A DNA stretch of 64,000 nt from Prevotella sp. (GTDB lineage Bacteria; Bacteroidota; Bacteroidia; Bacteroidales; Bacteroidaceae). Positions 28,754 through 37,022 of this stretch are shown piece after piece. A program made the translations under genes and the position numbers. Every line of letters starts with the position of its first letter. Within the stretch, counting starts at the first letter, position 1. A model generated the notes under the pieces. That model ran no database searches, was not told the DNA's origin, and saw only the letters and a list, made by a program, of their open reading frames with translations. The stretch is taken from positions 1 to 64,000 of the forward strand of contig JAFUAY010000050.1 of the NCBI GenBank assembly GCA_017460515.1, read 5' to 3'.

Positions 28754-30160
28754 TTATTGAGCTTGCCCAATCATGAAGGCTTGCCAGAAGTTGGGGATGC
28801 CGTAGCCGTAGACGTTGTCGGGTTCGTCAAATTGACTTGAGTTTTCGCGAACCAGTTGGATAATCTCCAGCGCAGTCTTCTTGGGCAGTCCTTGCCACAG
28901 ACACGCCACCAGTCCGCAAACGACGGGCGTAGAGAACGATGTGCCCATATCGTGGAGTAGCATGCCGCGCCCTGTGACCAGAGCCGTTCCTGCGCCCAGT
29001 GCCATCACGTCGGGCTTCACGCGTCCGTCCTGCGTGGGTCCTACACTTGAGAATGCCGCATTGTGGCCGTCGCGGTCTACGGCTCCAATCGTCAGGATAT
29101 CGTGAGCATCGGCAGGAATGGTGATTTTCTTCCATGAAGACATGCCCGCGTTGCCTGCCGAGCAGCAGAGCACGATACCTTTTCGCGCCAGCATCGAGGC
29201 AGTACGCGAGATGAGCATCGTCTGTCCGTCCAGGTCTTTCAGCTTGTAATTGCCCAACCCGTGGTCAAACTCACTATAGCCCAGCGAAGAGTTGATGATG
29301 TCAGCGCCCACAGAGTCGGCAAACTCGGCAGCCATCGCCCAGAAATCTTCCTCGATAGGCATTTCTATATCCGGATCTTCGCAGCGCAACAGCCAGTAGT
29401 CGGCATCAGGAGCCGTTCCAATCATCACCTCCGGAGCAATAGCCGCCATTGCTGAGAGCACCTTCGTACCGTGATCAATGCCTGCAAAGACATCATCATC
29501 ACGTGATGACTCGCCATAGTCAACGAAGCTGGCCGTACCCACTATGTGGGTGTAGTTGAAGCAAGGCAGACGGTCAGCGTTCTGGAAACCACCGTCGAGC
29601 ACGGCGATGGTTATGCCTTGTCCGCGAAGGTCCAGCTCATGCAGTCGTTCGCCAGCATTCATCTCCATCTGCGGACGAGCCATTCCCAGCGGGTCGTTAC
29701 GCAGGGAGTCCCAGCGGTTGAAGTTCTTGTGCACGTTCATCCGCAGCCCCTTGCTGTCCTTCTCCACGCTGTCGGGATGCTGAAACACCATGCGCGCCTC
29801 CTTGACGATAGGCAGTCGGCCCAGTGCGTTCAGCAGACTCGTGTCGCGCGAGCTAACCACTACGGTGCTGTTCCACCTGCTGGTGCCAATCACGTGGGTA
29901 CCCTTCGTCTCAAACTGGCTGACCATCTGTGCCGGAATAGGCAGGTCGGTAGAGTCTACCTTCAGTCCCTGGCGCTTGCGTCGGTCAATGCTTTTCTGCG
30001 ACAGATAGCGTTGCGGACGGTCAAGCGAGTAGCCGCCACCCTTCTTGTCGGTCAGGTAGTATCGGTAGACGAAGGTCTTCGGTCCCGTATATTTCACTTT
30101 CGCCTGTAGTGACAGTGAAGTGAACGTGAGTGTGATAATGAGCAGTAATATATGTCGCAT
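28754..30160 (-). CDS. Secreted subtilisin-like serine protease (S8 family)
   Basis: Predicted exported peptidase. Signal peptide: MRHILLLIITLTFTSLSLQA. A propeptide-like region (about 20-165) follows, including YLSQKSIDRRKRQG. The S8 triad is visible: Asp in ITIAVLDGGF, His in DHGTKVLSAMA, Ser in MGTSFSTPVVCG, plus the oxyanion Asn in LCCSAGNAGMSS. The protein ends soon after the catalytic domain (NFWQAFMIGQAQ), so I see no type IX secretion C-terminal domain. The start is set at ATG 30160 because the longer frame begins at a TTG overlapping the promoter box. It is transcribed alone. Confidence 0.92.
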   Translation of the reverse strand: MRHILLLIITLTFTSLSLQAKVKYTGPKTFVYRYYLTDKKGGGYSLDRPQRYLSQKSIDRRKRQGLKVDSTDLPIPAQMVSQFETKGTHVIGTSRWNSTVVVSSRDTSLLNALGRLPIVKEARMVFQHPDSVEKDSKGLRMNVHKNFNRWDSLRNDPLGMARPQMEMNAGERLHELDLRGQGITIAVLDGGFQNADRLPCFNYTHIVGTASFVDYGESSRDDDVFAGIDHGTKVLSAMAAIAPEVMIGTAPDADYWLLRCEDPDIEMPIEEDFWAMAAEFADSVGADIINSSLGYSEFDHGLGNYKLKDLDGQTMLISRTASMLARKGIVLCCSAGNAGMSSWKKITIPADAHDILTIGAVDRDGHNAAFSSVGPTQDGRVKPDVMALGAGTALVTGRGMLLHDMGTSFSTPVVCGLVACLWQGLPKKTALEIIQLVRENSSQFDEPDNVYGYGIPNFWQAFMIGQAQ

Positions 30161-30187
30161 TCTGATGGTCCTTACTGATTGGAAGTG

Positions 30188-30219
30188 CAAAGTTACACAA
30201 AATGTTTTATTGCTACAAA
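30188..30219 (-). promoter_or_regulatory. Promoter of the subtilase gene
   Basis: Minus-strand TTTG (30216-30219), 20 bp, TAACTTTG (30188-30195), 27 bp before the ATG. Confidence 0.7.
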
Positions 30220-30227
30220 TTTTTTAC

Positions 30228-30362
30228 TGCGAAAACTAATCTCGCACCTAGTGAAATTGGCTTTCACTATGTGCGTTCTTGGCTTTCACTCATAGCGTTC
30301 TTGGCTTTCACGATGAGCGTTTTTGGCTTTCACGATGAGCGTTTTTGGCCTTTTTTAGGGCA
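30228..30362. repeat. 22-bp tandem repeat array (5 units), second locus
   Basis: Five units with exact 22-bp period, phased on TTGGCTTTCAC at 30257, 30279, 30301 and 30323, with TTGGCCTTT at 30345. The best unit contains the dyad GTGAAA-TTGGC-TTTCAC. About 50 bp at the left end closely match the array at 49674. The array lies just beyond the promoter of the subtilase gene. Confidence 0.88.
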
Positions 30363-30494
30363 TTTTCTGCCTCTGAGAGCAGTAAATGGATGCATTTTGT
30401 GCCTTTATCGGGGTTCGACATAGCAGGCGCAGTCGTTTTTCAAAATCGTATCTTATTGATTTTCAGCCTTTTAGAAGAATATTGACAGGCTGTG

Positions 30495-30643
30495 TGTGAC
30501 AGTTACAGTTGTGACAGTTTATTTTTGAGAGGGTGCCTACACCTATATATCTATATATAACTATCTATATATCAATTAGTTATAATAATTATAAAAGATT
30601 TCCTACCCCTCATTTTTTAATTGTCACAACTGTAACTGTAACA
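30495..30643. repeat. 23-bp inverted repeat with AT-rich spacer
   Basis: Arms at 30495-30517 and 30621-30643 match at 21 of 23 positions (core GTTACAGTTGTGACA / TGTCACAACTGTAAC). They enclose 103 bp, much of it TATATA-like. The structure lies 15 bp before the -33 element of the glycosyltransferase operon. It could be a miniature transposable element or a long RNA/DNA hairpin. The gap 30220-30718 holds this element and the 22-bp array, and no gene that I can support. Confidence 0.75.
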
Positions 30644-30657
30644 AATCCTTCTTTTTA

Positions 30658-30689
30658 TTTGTGTCTTCATTTTTTTCTTTATACCTTTG
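30658..30689 (+). promoter_or_regulatory. Promoter of the glycosyltransferase operon at 30719
   Basis: TTTG (30658-30661), 20 bp, TACCTTTG (30682-30689), 29 bp before the ATG. Confidence 0.8.
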
Positions 30690-30718
30690 CAGAGATTTAA
30701 TCATCCAACTCGTTTTGT

Positions 30719-31864
30719 ATGAAAATACTTTTTCTTGTCTATCATGGCTTTAGTGAAGTGAGCGGTATCTCGAAGAAGATTCATTATCAGGTGAAGGGAC
30801 TTCGCGAGAGCGGACACGAGGTGCATCTGTGCTCCTACGGCTTTGCAGCCAACGGACACCGCTGTCGCTATATTGACGATGAGGTGCTGGCCGACTACGG
30901 AACGGGGGTGATGGCAGGTATCCGTCAGCGAACGGAGTATGACCGACTGTTCGACTACTGCCTGCTGAACGGCATTGAGTTTGTCTATGCCCGCTGTTTT
31001 CAGAATGCGAACCCCTGGCTCATCCGTTTCTTCAAGCGATTGAAAAAGGCAGGCATCCACGCTGTGACAGAGATTCCCACCTATCCGTATGATGACGAGT
31101 TCAAGGGCTTCGAATGGAAGATGCGTCTGGGGCTGAAGATCGACCAGCTGTTTCGTCGCAGTCTCTACAGGTATATGGATGCGATGGTGACCTTCAGCGA
31201 TGCAGAAGAGATCTTCGGACAGTGCACTATCCGTATCAGCAACGGCGTGGACTTTGATAGTATTCCGCTGCATAAAGGAGAGAGAATAGATACAGGGGAT
31301 AGGGCACTTCATCTGATTGGCGTCGCCGAGGTGCATGCCTGGCACGGCTTTGACCGCCTGGTGGCAGGAATAGGGGAATATGTGAAGAGAGGAGAGATGA
31401 GAGACGAGATGAGAGAGGTGTTCTTCCATATTGTGGGGGGTGTTCATCCCAATACGATGAAGAACGTGTTCGAACCCCTCATTGAGAAATATGGCATCAA
31501 GGACCGGATTATCTTCCACGGACAGCTGTTCGGAGAGGCGCTCGACGATGTGTTCAACCAGTGCCAGTTTGCCATTGGTTCGCTGGGACGTCATCGCTCA
31601 GGAATTACCGTGATCAAGACGCTGAAGAACCGTGAATATGCTACGCGTGGTGTACCTTTCATCTATAGCGAGCAGGATAGCGACTTCGACCACCAGCCCT
31701 ACGTGCTGAAGGCACCTGCCGACGAGTCGCCTATCGACATCCGGCAGATCATTGATTTCATGGACCGTTTCTCCATGAAGCCGGAGGATATCCGAAAGAC
31801 CGTTGAGCACCTGACGTGGAAGATTCAGATGCAGGAAGTAATCAATCAAGTGTCAATGAAGTGA
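30719..31864 (+). CDS. GT4-type glycosyltransferase
   Basis: GT-B glycosyltransferase, 381 residues, first gene of a three-gene operon. The N-terminal Rossmann fold starts MKILFLVYHGFSEVSGISKK, typical of family 1/4 enzymes. The C-terminal domain (about 195-370) contains HLIGVAEVHAWHGFDRL and IKDRIIFHGQLFGEAL. The usual EGFG-type motif is replaced by SGITVIKTLKNREYATRGVP, so the donor site is atypical. The purine-rich stretch coding KRGEMRDEMRE looks like a small in-frame expansion. Its stop overlaps the next gene (ATGA). The sugar specificity cannot be told. Confidence 0.85.
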   Translation: MKILFLVYHGFSEVSGISKKIHYQVKGLRESGHEVHLCSYGFAANGHRCRYIDDEVLADYGTGVMAGIRQRTEYDRLFDYCLLNGIEFVYARCFQNANPWLIRFFKRLKKAGIHAVTEIPTYPYDDEFKGFEWKMRLGLKIDQLFRRSLYRYMDAMVTFSDAEEIFGQCTIRISNGVDFDSIPLHKGERIDTGDRALHLIGVAEVHAWHGFDRLVAGIGEYVKRGEMRDEMREVFFHIVGGVHPNTMKNVFEPLIEKYGIKDRIIFHGQLFGEALDDVFNQCQFAIGSLGRHRSGITVIKTLKNREYATRGVPFIYSEQDSDFDHQPYVLKAPADESPIDIRQIIDFMDRFSMKPEDIRKTVEHLTWKIQMQEVINQVSMK

Positions 31865-33036
31865 TGGAACAGAACAACGCCAAGCCCCTGAAGATAGTCT
31901 ACTGTACGCCGGCCCTCTATATGGCGGGTGGGGTAGAGCGCGTGCTGACCATCAAAGCCAACTATTTTGCTGAACACTTTGGCTATGATATCACCATCAT
32001 CTTGACGGAAGGCAAGGGGAAACCGCTGGCCTATCCGCTGTCGGAGAAAATCAAGGTGGTGAACCTCGACATCGATTTCGAGCAGCTGTGGACTTGCTCG
32101 TTCCTGAAGAAAATCTTCGTCTACCTGAAGAAGCAGCGCACCTTTAAGAAGAAATTGCGAGCCGAACTGATGCGGCTGCATCCCGACATCACGGTGAGCA
32201 TGTTGCGTCGCGAGATCAATTTCATCACCAGCATCAAGGATGGCAGCAGGAAGATAGGCGAACTGCATATCAATCGTGCTCACTATCGTAACTTCGAAGG
32301 CAATGATGCCAATGCGCTGAAGAACCTGTTTGCGCGCCTGTGGATGCAGAATCTGGTAGGCAAGCTGAAACGACTGGACCGCCTGGTGGTGCTGACAGAG
32401 AAAGACCGTGAGGCGTGGACGGAACTTGACAATGTGGAGGCAATACCCAATCCGCTGTCGTTCGTTCCCAGTGCCGTGAGCAGTCTTACTGCCAAAAGGG
32501 TAGTGGCTGTGGCCCGCTATTCGCATGAGAAAGGTATCGACCTGTTGCTGCAGGCCTGGGCAAAGACAGAACGGCAGCATCCCGATTGGCAACTGGACGT
32601 CTATGGCGATGGCGATACGGCTCCTTATCAGCAGCAGATGGAGGCGCTGGGCATCGATAGCTTACGCTGTCATCTGAATGGCAGAACATCGTGTGTGGAA
32701 CAGGTCTATCAGCAGAGCGGCATCTTCGTGCTCAGTTCGCGTTTTGAAGGCTTCGGAATGGTTATCCTGGAGGCAATGGCCTGCGGTTTGCCCGTTGTGT
32801 CGTTCGACTGTCCCTGGGGACCACGCTCGATAATCACCGACGGCAAAGACGGACTGCTGGTGGAGAACGGGAATACCGATGCGTTGGCTCAGGCATTATC
32901 AAGCGTAATGGACGACCAGCAACTGCAAATAGCCTTGGGTCAGGCTGCCGCGAAGAGCGTGGACCGCTTCCGCATCGAACGGATAGCACGCCGCTGGCAG
33001 AAACTATTTGAACAGACAATCACAGACAAACAATAA
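31864..33036 (+). CDS. GT4 glycosyltransferase
   Basis: Retaining GT-B glycosyltransferase of 390 residues. N-terminal motif: PALYMAGGVERVLTIKANYF. The C-terminal domain has VVAVARYSHEKGIDLLLQAW and the donor-binding SSRFEGFGMVILEAMACGLP, the classic E-x7-E motif of GT4. The start is placed at 31864, where ATG overlaps the previous stop; a GTG at 31816 would extend it into the preceding gene. It is followed 15 bp later by a GT2 gene. It probably builds a surface glycan with its neighbours. Confidence 0.9.
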   Translation: MEQNNAKPLKIVYCTPALYMAGGVERVLTIKANYFAEHFGYDITIILTEGKGKPLAYPLSEKIKVVNLDIDFEQLWTCSFLKKIFVYLKKQRTFKKKLRAELMRLHPDITVSMLRREINFITSIKDGSRKIGELHINRAHYRNFEGNDANALKNLFARLWMQNLVGKLKRLDRLVVLTEKDREAWTELDNVEAIPNPLSFVPSAVSSLTAKRVVAVARYSHEKGIDLLLQAWAKTERQHPDWQLDVYGDGDTAPYQQQMEALGIDSLRCHLNGRTSCVEQVYQQSGIFVLSSRFEGFGMVILEAMACGLPVVSFDCPWGPRSIITDGKDGLLVENGNTDALAQALSSVMDDQQLQIALGQAAAKSVDRFRIERIARRWQKLFEQTITDKQ

Positions 33037-33051
33037 TCATTCATACACCTG

Positions 33052-34077
33052 ATGGCATACGAAGTAACTATAGGAATACCCGTCTACAATGTAGAGAAGT
33101 ATATTCGCCGGACCATCGATTCGGCATTGGCGCAGACCTTCCCCAGTATTGAGTTCATCATCTGTGATGACTGCGGAACCGACTCGTCGATAGACATTGT
33201 GCGAGAATATCAGCAGACGCATCCGCGCGGCAAGGATATCCGCATCGTGCGCCAGCCCCGGAATATGGGCATCGGTGAAGGTCGTAACCGCATGATGGCT
33301 GAGGCTCAGGGGCGCTATTTCTTCTCACTGGATGCTGACGACGTGATCACACCGAATGCCATCGAACTGCTCTATGAGGCTGCACAGAAATATCAGGCCG
33401 AACTGGTGTATGGCAGTCATGAACGTCTGTTCGTCAATGGCGAGAACCAGCGTACGGTGCAGTATCCTTATCCCTTCCGCGTGTTTACTGAGCAGGATGA
33501 ATACGCCAACTATGCCTACAGCGTAGGGGTACAGGTGATGAACTGGAACTATCTGATTGAACTGGACATTATCCGTAGGAACAAGTTGCGCGTAACGCCT
33601 GTGGGACACGGTTATGGTGAGGACTTCACCTATACCGTCGACCTGCCCACCTACGTCACCCGTGTGGTGCTGTTGCCTGATGTCACCTATCAGTATTTTA
33701 TTGAGGAGAAGGTGTTTACGGGTAAGCGTATCAAGGTGATGTCAAGACAGCAGATGGATTGCTCGATTCAGGCCATCGATACGAAGAAGCGTCGCTCAGA
33801 GCTGAAGGGGCGCCCGTATTATGCCCGTCGCTGTGCCACGCTGATGATGTATGACTTCTCGTTTGCCTGTCAGATAGTTCGTCGCAGCAGAGAGACGGAA
33901 CCTCCTTATACTAATGAGGAGATACGCAGTGTGATGTGGTGCCCGATGAGCTTCTGGCAGATAATGCGTGCGAAGGCGGTAAGCAAGAAACTGTTGTTCT
34001 ATTGGTTATGGGGCGCCTTGCCAGCCAGCCTCTCCGTCAGTTTGATGAGGCTGCTAATCAAGTGCGGTAAAACTTAG
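33052..34077 (+). CDS. GT2 family glycosyltransferase
   Basis: GT-A fold glycosyltransferase of 341 residues. The N-terminus VTIGIPVYNVEKYIRRTIDS, the first Asp region FIICDDCGTDSS, and the DxD motif YFFSLDADDVITP are all typical. The C-terminal part (about 230-341) includes a basic region and a hydrophobic stretch (LLFYWLWGALPASLSVSLMR), suggesting membrane association. Third gene of the operon that starts at 30719. It ends 18 bp from the convergent Stealth-type gene. Confidence 0.9.
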   Translation: MAYEVTIGIPVYNVEKYIRRTIDSALAQTFPSIEFIICDDCGTDSSIDIVREYQQTHPRGKDIRIVRQPRNMGIGEGRNRMMAEAQGRYFFSLDADDVITPNAIELLYEAAQKYQAELVYGSHERLFVNGENQRTVQYPYPFRVFTEQDEYANYAYSVGVQVMNWNYLIELDIIRRNKLRVTPVGHGYGEDFTYTVDLPTYVTRVVLLPDVTYQYFIEEKVFTGKRIKVMSRQQMDCSIQAIDTKKRRSELKGRPYYARRCATLMMYDFSFACQIVRRSRETEPPYTNEEIRSVMWCPMSFWQIMRAKAVSKKLLFYWLWGALPASLSVSLMRLLIKCGKT

Positions 34078-34094
34078 TCGGCAAATAGGGGACT

Positions 34095-35108
34095 TTATCG
34101 CTCAAACTGGGACTTCTCAGGGAATTTCATTTCCAGCATTTGTGACAGATGAAGGTTGATGTACTCAAAATCTTCATCTGTACAGAAGGGCGTGTCGTTC
34201 AGACAGACGGAAGAGATGGCGGGATTGAACAGTGCCTTCTCTATCTCGTCGACTACGCTCTTGTCGGTAAAATGGAAGGTGCCAAATCTGCGTTTCATGG
34301 GATAGAACATGTTCTTCGCAAACTGCCAATAGCGGAACAAGTAGGGGTTGGCAATAACCTCCTCGCGAAAACGGGTGCAGCTCTCTTGCAGGAAAGCAGG
34401 CTCTGCTGCCCATACCTCCTCGAACGTGGATTTCAGGTAGGCCTGCTCTGTGTGGAAATTAGAGAAGCCCACAAACAGCCGTTGCTTCATCAGAACGAGA
34501 CTCATGATGAGCCCTTTCAGTCCCAGGTGCAGTCCGAACCAGCGTCTTGGCGATTGGGTGACGGTCTTCCACCGGTCAAAATGGGCGTTGACGATGCCCA
34601 GGTTGGCAAGCATCGACATATAGATATTGAACCGTTCCGTTTGGGTATAGATAGGCACGTTGAAGCAGGTCTCCTTATTAAAGTCGCAGGGCAGTCCGTT
34701 GCTGAAATAGTATTCCGGTGCGACAGGACCGTTCAGCATCATATCGTCGTTGAAGTAAACAAACTGTTCCGACAGTCCCTTGATGCGATGCAGGTGAAGT
34801 TCGATGGCGCAAGAGTTAAAGGTAGGCAGACATTCTGCAGGCATGTAGTCGGCGTGACTGACAAGAACCAGTTTGGAACAGTCCTTATTGATCCAGTCAG
34901 GAAATTTCCCGTTGGTGACCAGATACACCTTATTGACCCAGGGAGCATATTTCTCTACAGCCCTGAACCAATAGTTGAAGATATGGCCATCCCTGAACCG
35001 AGCTTCCGACTTGTCGCCTTTAGCACCAGACTTGTAGTGCTCGTACTGCTGTTGCCACAGCGGGTCGGAGGAGTCTAACCACGCTACTACGAAATCAATC
35101 TTTTCCAT
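34095..35108 (-). CDS. Stealth-family sugar-phosphate transferase (capsule/exopolysaccharide phosphotransferase)
   Basis: Stealth proteins transfer hexose-1-phosphate into phosphodiester-linked polysaccharides. Conserved region 1 is at the N-terminus (MEKIDFVVAWLDSSDPLW). Region 2 contains RFRDGHIFNYWFRAVEKYAP and FVYFNDDMMLNGPV. Regions 3 and 4 are plausible around IVNAHFDRWKTV and SFHTEQAY-like sequence. The open frame extends far upstream, to 35516, but that part lies opposite another gene and crosses the promoter. ATG 35108 gives 337 residues and matches family N-termini. It has its own promoter, which is interleaved with the promoter of the divergent GT2 gene. Confidence 0.88.
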   Translation of the reverse strand: MEKIDFVVAWLDSSDPLWQQQYEHYKSGAKGDKSEARFRDGHIFNYWFRAVEKYAPWVNKVYLVTNGKFPDWINKDCSKLVLVSHADYMPAECLPTFNSCAIELHLHRIKGLSEQFVYFNDDMMLNGPVAPEYYFSNGLPCDFNKETCFNVPIYTQTERFNIYMSMLANLGIVNAHFDRWKTVTQSPRRWFGLHLGLKGLIMSLVLMKQRLFVGFSNFHTEQAYLKSTFEEVWAAEPAFLQESCTRFREEVIANPYLFRYWQFAKNMFYPMKRRFGTFHFTDKSVVDEIEKALFNPAISSVCLNDTPFCTDEDFEYINLHLSQMLEMKFPEKSQFER

Positions 35109-35149
35109 GAACTTTTGTTTTAGGTCTTTGAACAGATTGGTAATTTTTG

Positions 35150-35180
35150 CAAATTTACGAAGAAATTTTGATATTCCAAA
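35150..35180 (-). promoter_or_regulatory. Promoter of the Stealth-family gene
   Basis: Minus-strand TTTG (35177-35180), 19 bp, TAAATTTG (35150-35157), about 42 bp before the ATG. It overlaps the divergent promoter at 35167-35197. Confidence 0.65.
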
Positions 35181-35197
35181 AAAAATCTCTATCTTTG
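35167..35197 (+). promoter_or_regulatory. Promoter of the GT2 gene at 35217
   Basis: TTTG (35167-35170), 19 bp, TATCTTTG (35190-35197), 20 bp before the ATG. It is interleaved with the opposite promoter. Confidence 0.75.
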
Positions 35198-35216
35198 CAA
35201 AAAAAGAACGGCAACA

Positions 35217-36071
35217 ATGGCAAATTGGTATGATAAATACATGACGGTCTATGGGAAACCTTTCAGCGAGGTGCCCCAGGATGTTATAAACGGTACGCGT
35301 GAGAGGCTGGCTCGTCTGCAGAGTGCTGAGCCGCTGGCCAGCATCGTCCTGATAGCATATAATGAGGAAACCCACCTGCAGGCTTGTCTGTGGGCTATCA
35401 GCGAGATCAGTTGTAAGTATCCTGTTGAGATTATCGGTGTGGATAATGACTCGAAGGACCGGACGGCAGAGATCTATGAGAAGTCGGGCATTCCTTACTA
35501 TACGGAATATCATCATTCCTGTGGCTATGCCCGTCGCTGCGGGTTACAGCATTCGAAGGGACGCTTCTATATCGACGTGGACAGCGATACGCTCTATCCG
35601 CCCCGTTATTTCGAACTGATGATTGAGCAGTTGCTCAGACCAGGCGTATCATGCGCTTCTGCCACTTGGAGCTATTTCCCTGACGAGAACCACTCCCGAC
35701 TGGGGCTGCGAATGTTTGAAATGGCGCGCGACCTGTTCCTGTGGGTGCAGCATTTCAAGCGTCCTGAACTGTCAGTACGCGGACTGGTCTTTGCCTATAA
35801 TGCCGACTACGGTAGGAACGAACCTTATCGGGTAGACATTATCCGTGGTGAGGACGGTTCGATGGCATTGAACTTGAAGAAGTACGGCAGGATTGTCTTC
35901 GTGCGTGATCGTCGCTGCAAGGCCATTACGGGTTATGGCACGATTGGCAACCAGTCGTTGTGGAGCAGTTTCGTAGACCACGTGCGGATACAGATGCGCG
36001 GCATTACCCGCATCTTCCATCAGACGGATCACTATGAAGACTCAGAAGATAATCTGGTGAAAAAGAAATAG
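35217..36071 (+). CDS. GT2-like glycosyltransferase
   Basis: GT-A glycosyltransferase of 284 residues. After a 40-residue helical lead comes SIVLIAYNEETHLQACLWAI and then IIGVDNDSKDRTAEIYEKSG. The DxD motif is FYIDVDSDTLYPPRYF. The rest includes RGEDGSMALNLKKYG, the usual acceptor-side acidic motif (ED). It is transcribed alone as one arm of a divergent pair with the Stealth-type gene, which suggests both act on the same glycan. The acceptor is unknown. Confidence 0.88.
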   Translation: MANWYDKYMTVYGKPFSEVPQDVINGTRERLARLQSAEPLASIVLIAYNEETHLQACLWAISEISCKYPVEIIGVDNDSKDRTAEIYEKSGIPYYTEYHHSCGYARRCGLQHSKGRFYIDVDSDTLYPPRYFELMIEQLLRPGVSCASATWSYFPDENHSRLGLRMFEMARDLFLWVQHFKRPELSVRGLVFAYNADYGRNEPYRVDIIRGEDGSMALNLKKYGRIVFVRDRRCKAITGYGTIGNQSLWSSFVDHVRIQMRGITRIFHQTDHYEDSEDNLVKKK

Positions 36072-36092
36072 AACGACGACCCCATACAGAAC

Positions 36093-36126
36093 GACCATCC
36101 CTCATCTGCTGACGGATGGTCTTCTT
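36093..36126 (+). terminator. Possible terminator between convergent glycosyltransferase genes
   Basis: Eight-bp stem GACCATCC / GGATGGTC followed by TTCTTTTG on the plus strand. It overlaps the last codons of the minus-strand gene. Position is good to about one base. Confidence 0.45.
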
Positions 36127-37022
36127 TTGAGCCAGAAGACGAGGGTAGACTTCAACCCGATAAATCTCAGATAGCCGGAGAAAACAGCACGAAGGAACAC
36201 ACGAGGCTTCTCGCGGAAGGGTAGGAGATGACCCGTGTAAAACACTTTGCTGAGGGTGTAGCGGGCATACTTGCGGGTAATGCTTGAGTTCTGGAAGCGT
36301 AGCAGCTCATCGATGACGGTGAGGTAGCAGTTGATGTTACGCTTTGAATAGCGGGCTCCCATCGTTGAGGCTGAACGTACGCGGTGTTTCACATAGCTTT
36401 CCTTCAGACAGTAAATTGCATTACTGCGTAGCATCAGGATAGCCGTGAACAGTTCGTCCTCGTGGATGATGCCTTCATAGAATTTCAGATGCGTAAAGTC
36501 GAGATAGTCTTTACGGATGAACAGCAACCATACCACACAATTATACTTCATCTTGTCGAGCATCAGGTTCATCAGCTCCTCGCCACCGTAGCAACGATGC
36601 TCTTCTACCATGTGGGTGCGCTTATAGTTCCACGTGAGGGGAGCGGCTCCTTCCTCCTGCATGATGTCGCCATCGAAGAACACGATGTCGGCATTCATCT
36701 GTTCCGAGTAGTCATAGCAGCGCTTCAGGGCACAAGGGTCTAACACATCGTCGGCATCCATGAAGTAGATATATTTTCCGCTGGCATACTGCAATGCGTG
36801 GTTGCGGGCAGCCGATTGTCCCTGATTGTTCTGGTTGTAATAGGTCAGTCGACTGTCGGCAGCCTGATACTCGCGCAGAATCTCTTCGCTGCGGTCTGCC
36901 GACCCGTCGTTGACGGCGATGACCTCGATATCACGGAGCGTCTGGTTGAGCAGGCTGTCGAGCGTTTCCCGCAGGTAGGGCTCAACATTATAGATGGGCA
37001 GGATGATGCTTACTTTGATCAT
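36102..37022 (-). CDS. GT2 family glycosyltransferase
   Basis: GT-A enzyme of 306 residues from ATG 37022. N-terminus VSIILPIYNVEPYLRETLDS, then IEVIAVNDGSADRSEEIL, and the DxD motif IYFMDADDVLDPCALKRC. A later acidic EGIIHEDELFTAIL is the usual catalytic-base region. The upstream TTG at 37046 is less likely because the ATG overlaps the flippase stop codon (ATGA). Third gene of a flippase operon, likely adding sugars to the same lipid-linked repeat. Confidence 0.92.
   Translation of the reverse strand: MIKVSIILPIYNVEPYLRETLDSLLNQTLRDIEVIAVNDGSADRSEEILREYQAADSRLTYYNQNNQGQSAARNHALQYASGKYIYFMDADDVLDPCALKRCYDYSEQMNADIVFFDGDIMQEEGAAPLTWNYKRTHMVEEHRCYGGEELMNLMLDKMKYNCVVWLLFIRKDYLDFTHLKFYEGIIHEDELFTAILMLRSNAIYCLKESYVKHRVRSASTMGARYSKRNINCYLTVIDELLRFQNSSITRKYARYTLSKVFYTGHLLPFREKPRVFLRAVFSGYLRFIGLKSTLVFWLKRRPSVSR

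Noticed and set aside
30541..30600. Replication origin in the AT-rich stretch
   Set aside because: No DnaA-box cluster and no replication gene nearby; the AT-rich DNA is better explained as the spacer of an inverted repeat.
30701..31594. 297-residue minus-strand frame opposite the first glycosyltransferase
   Set aside because: Pure shadow of a real GT gene, with no promoter and no domain.
35108..35516. N-terminal extension of the Stealth-type protein by 136 residues
   Set aside because: It is antisense to the GT2 gene, crosses both promoters, and has no family sequence; MEKIDFVVAWLD is the normal N-terminus.
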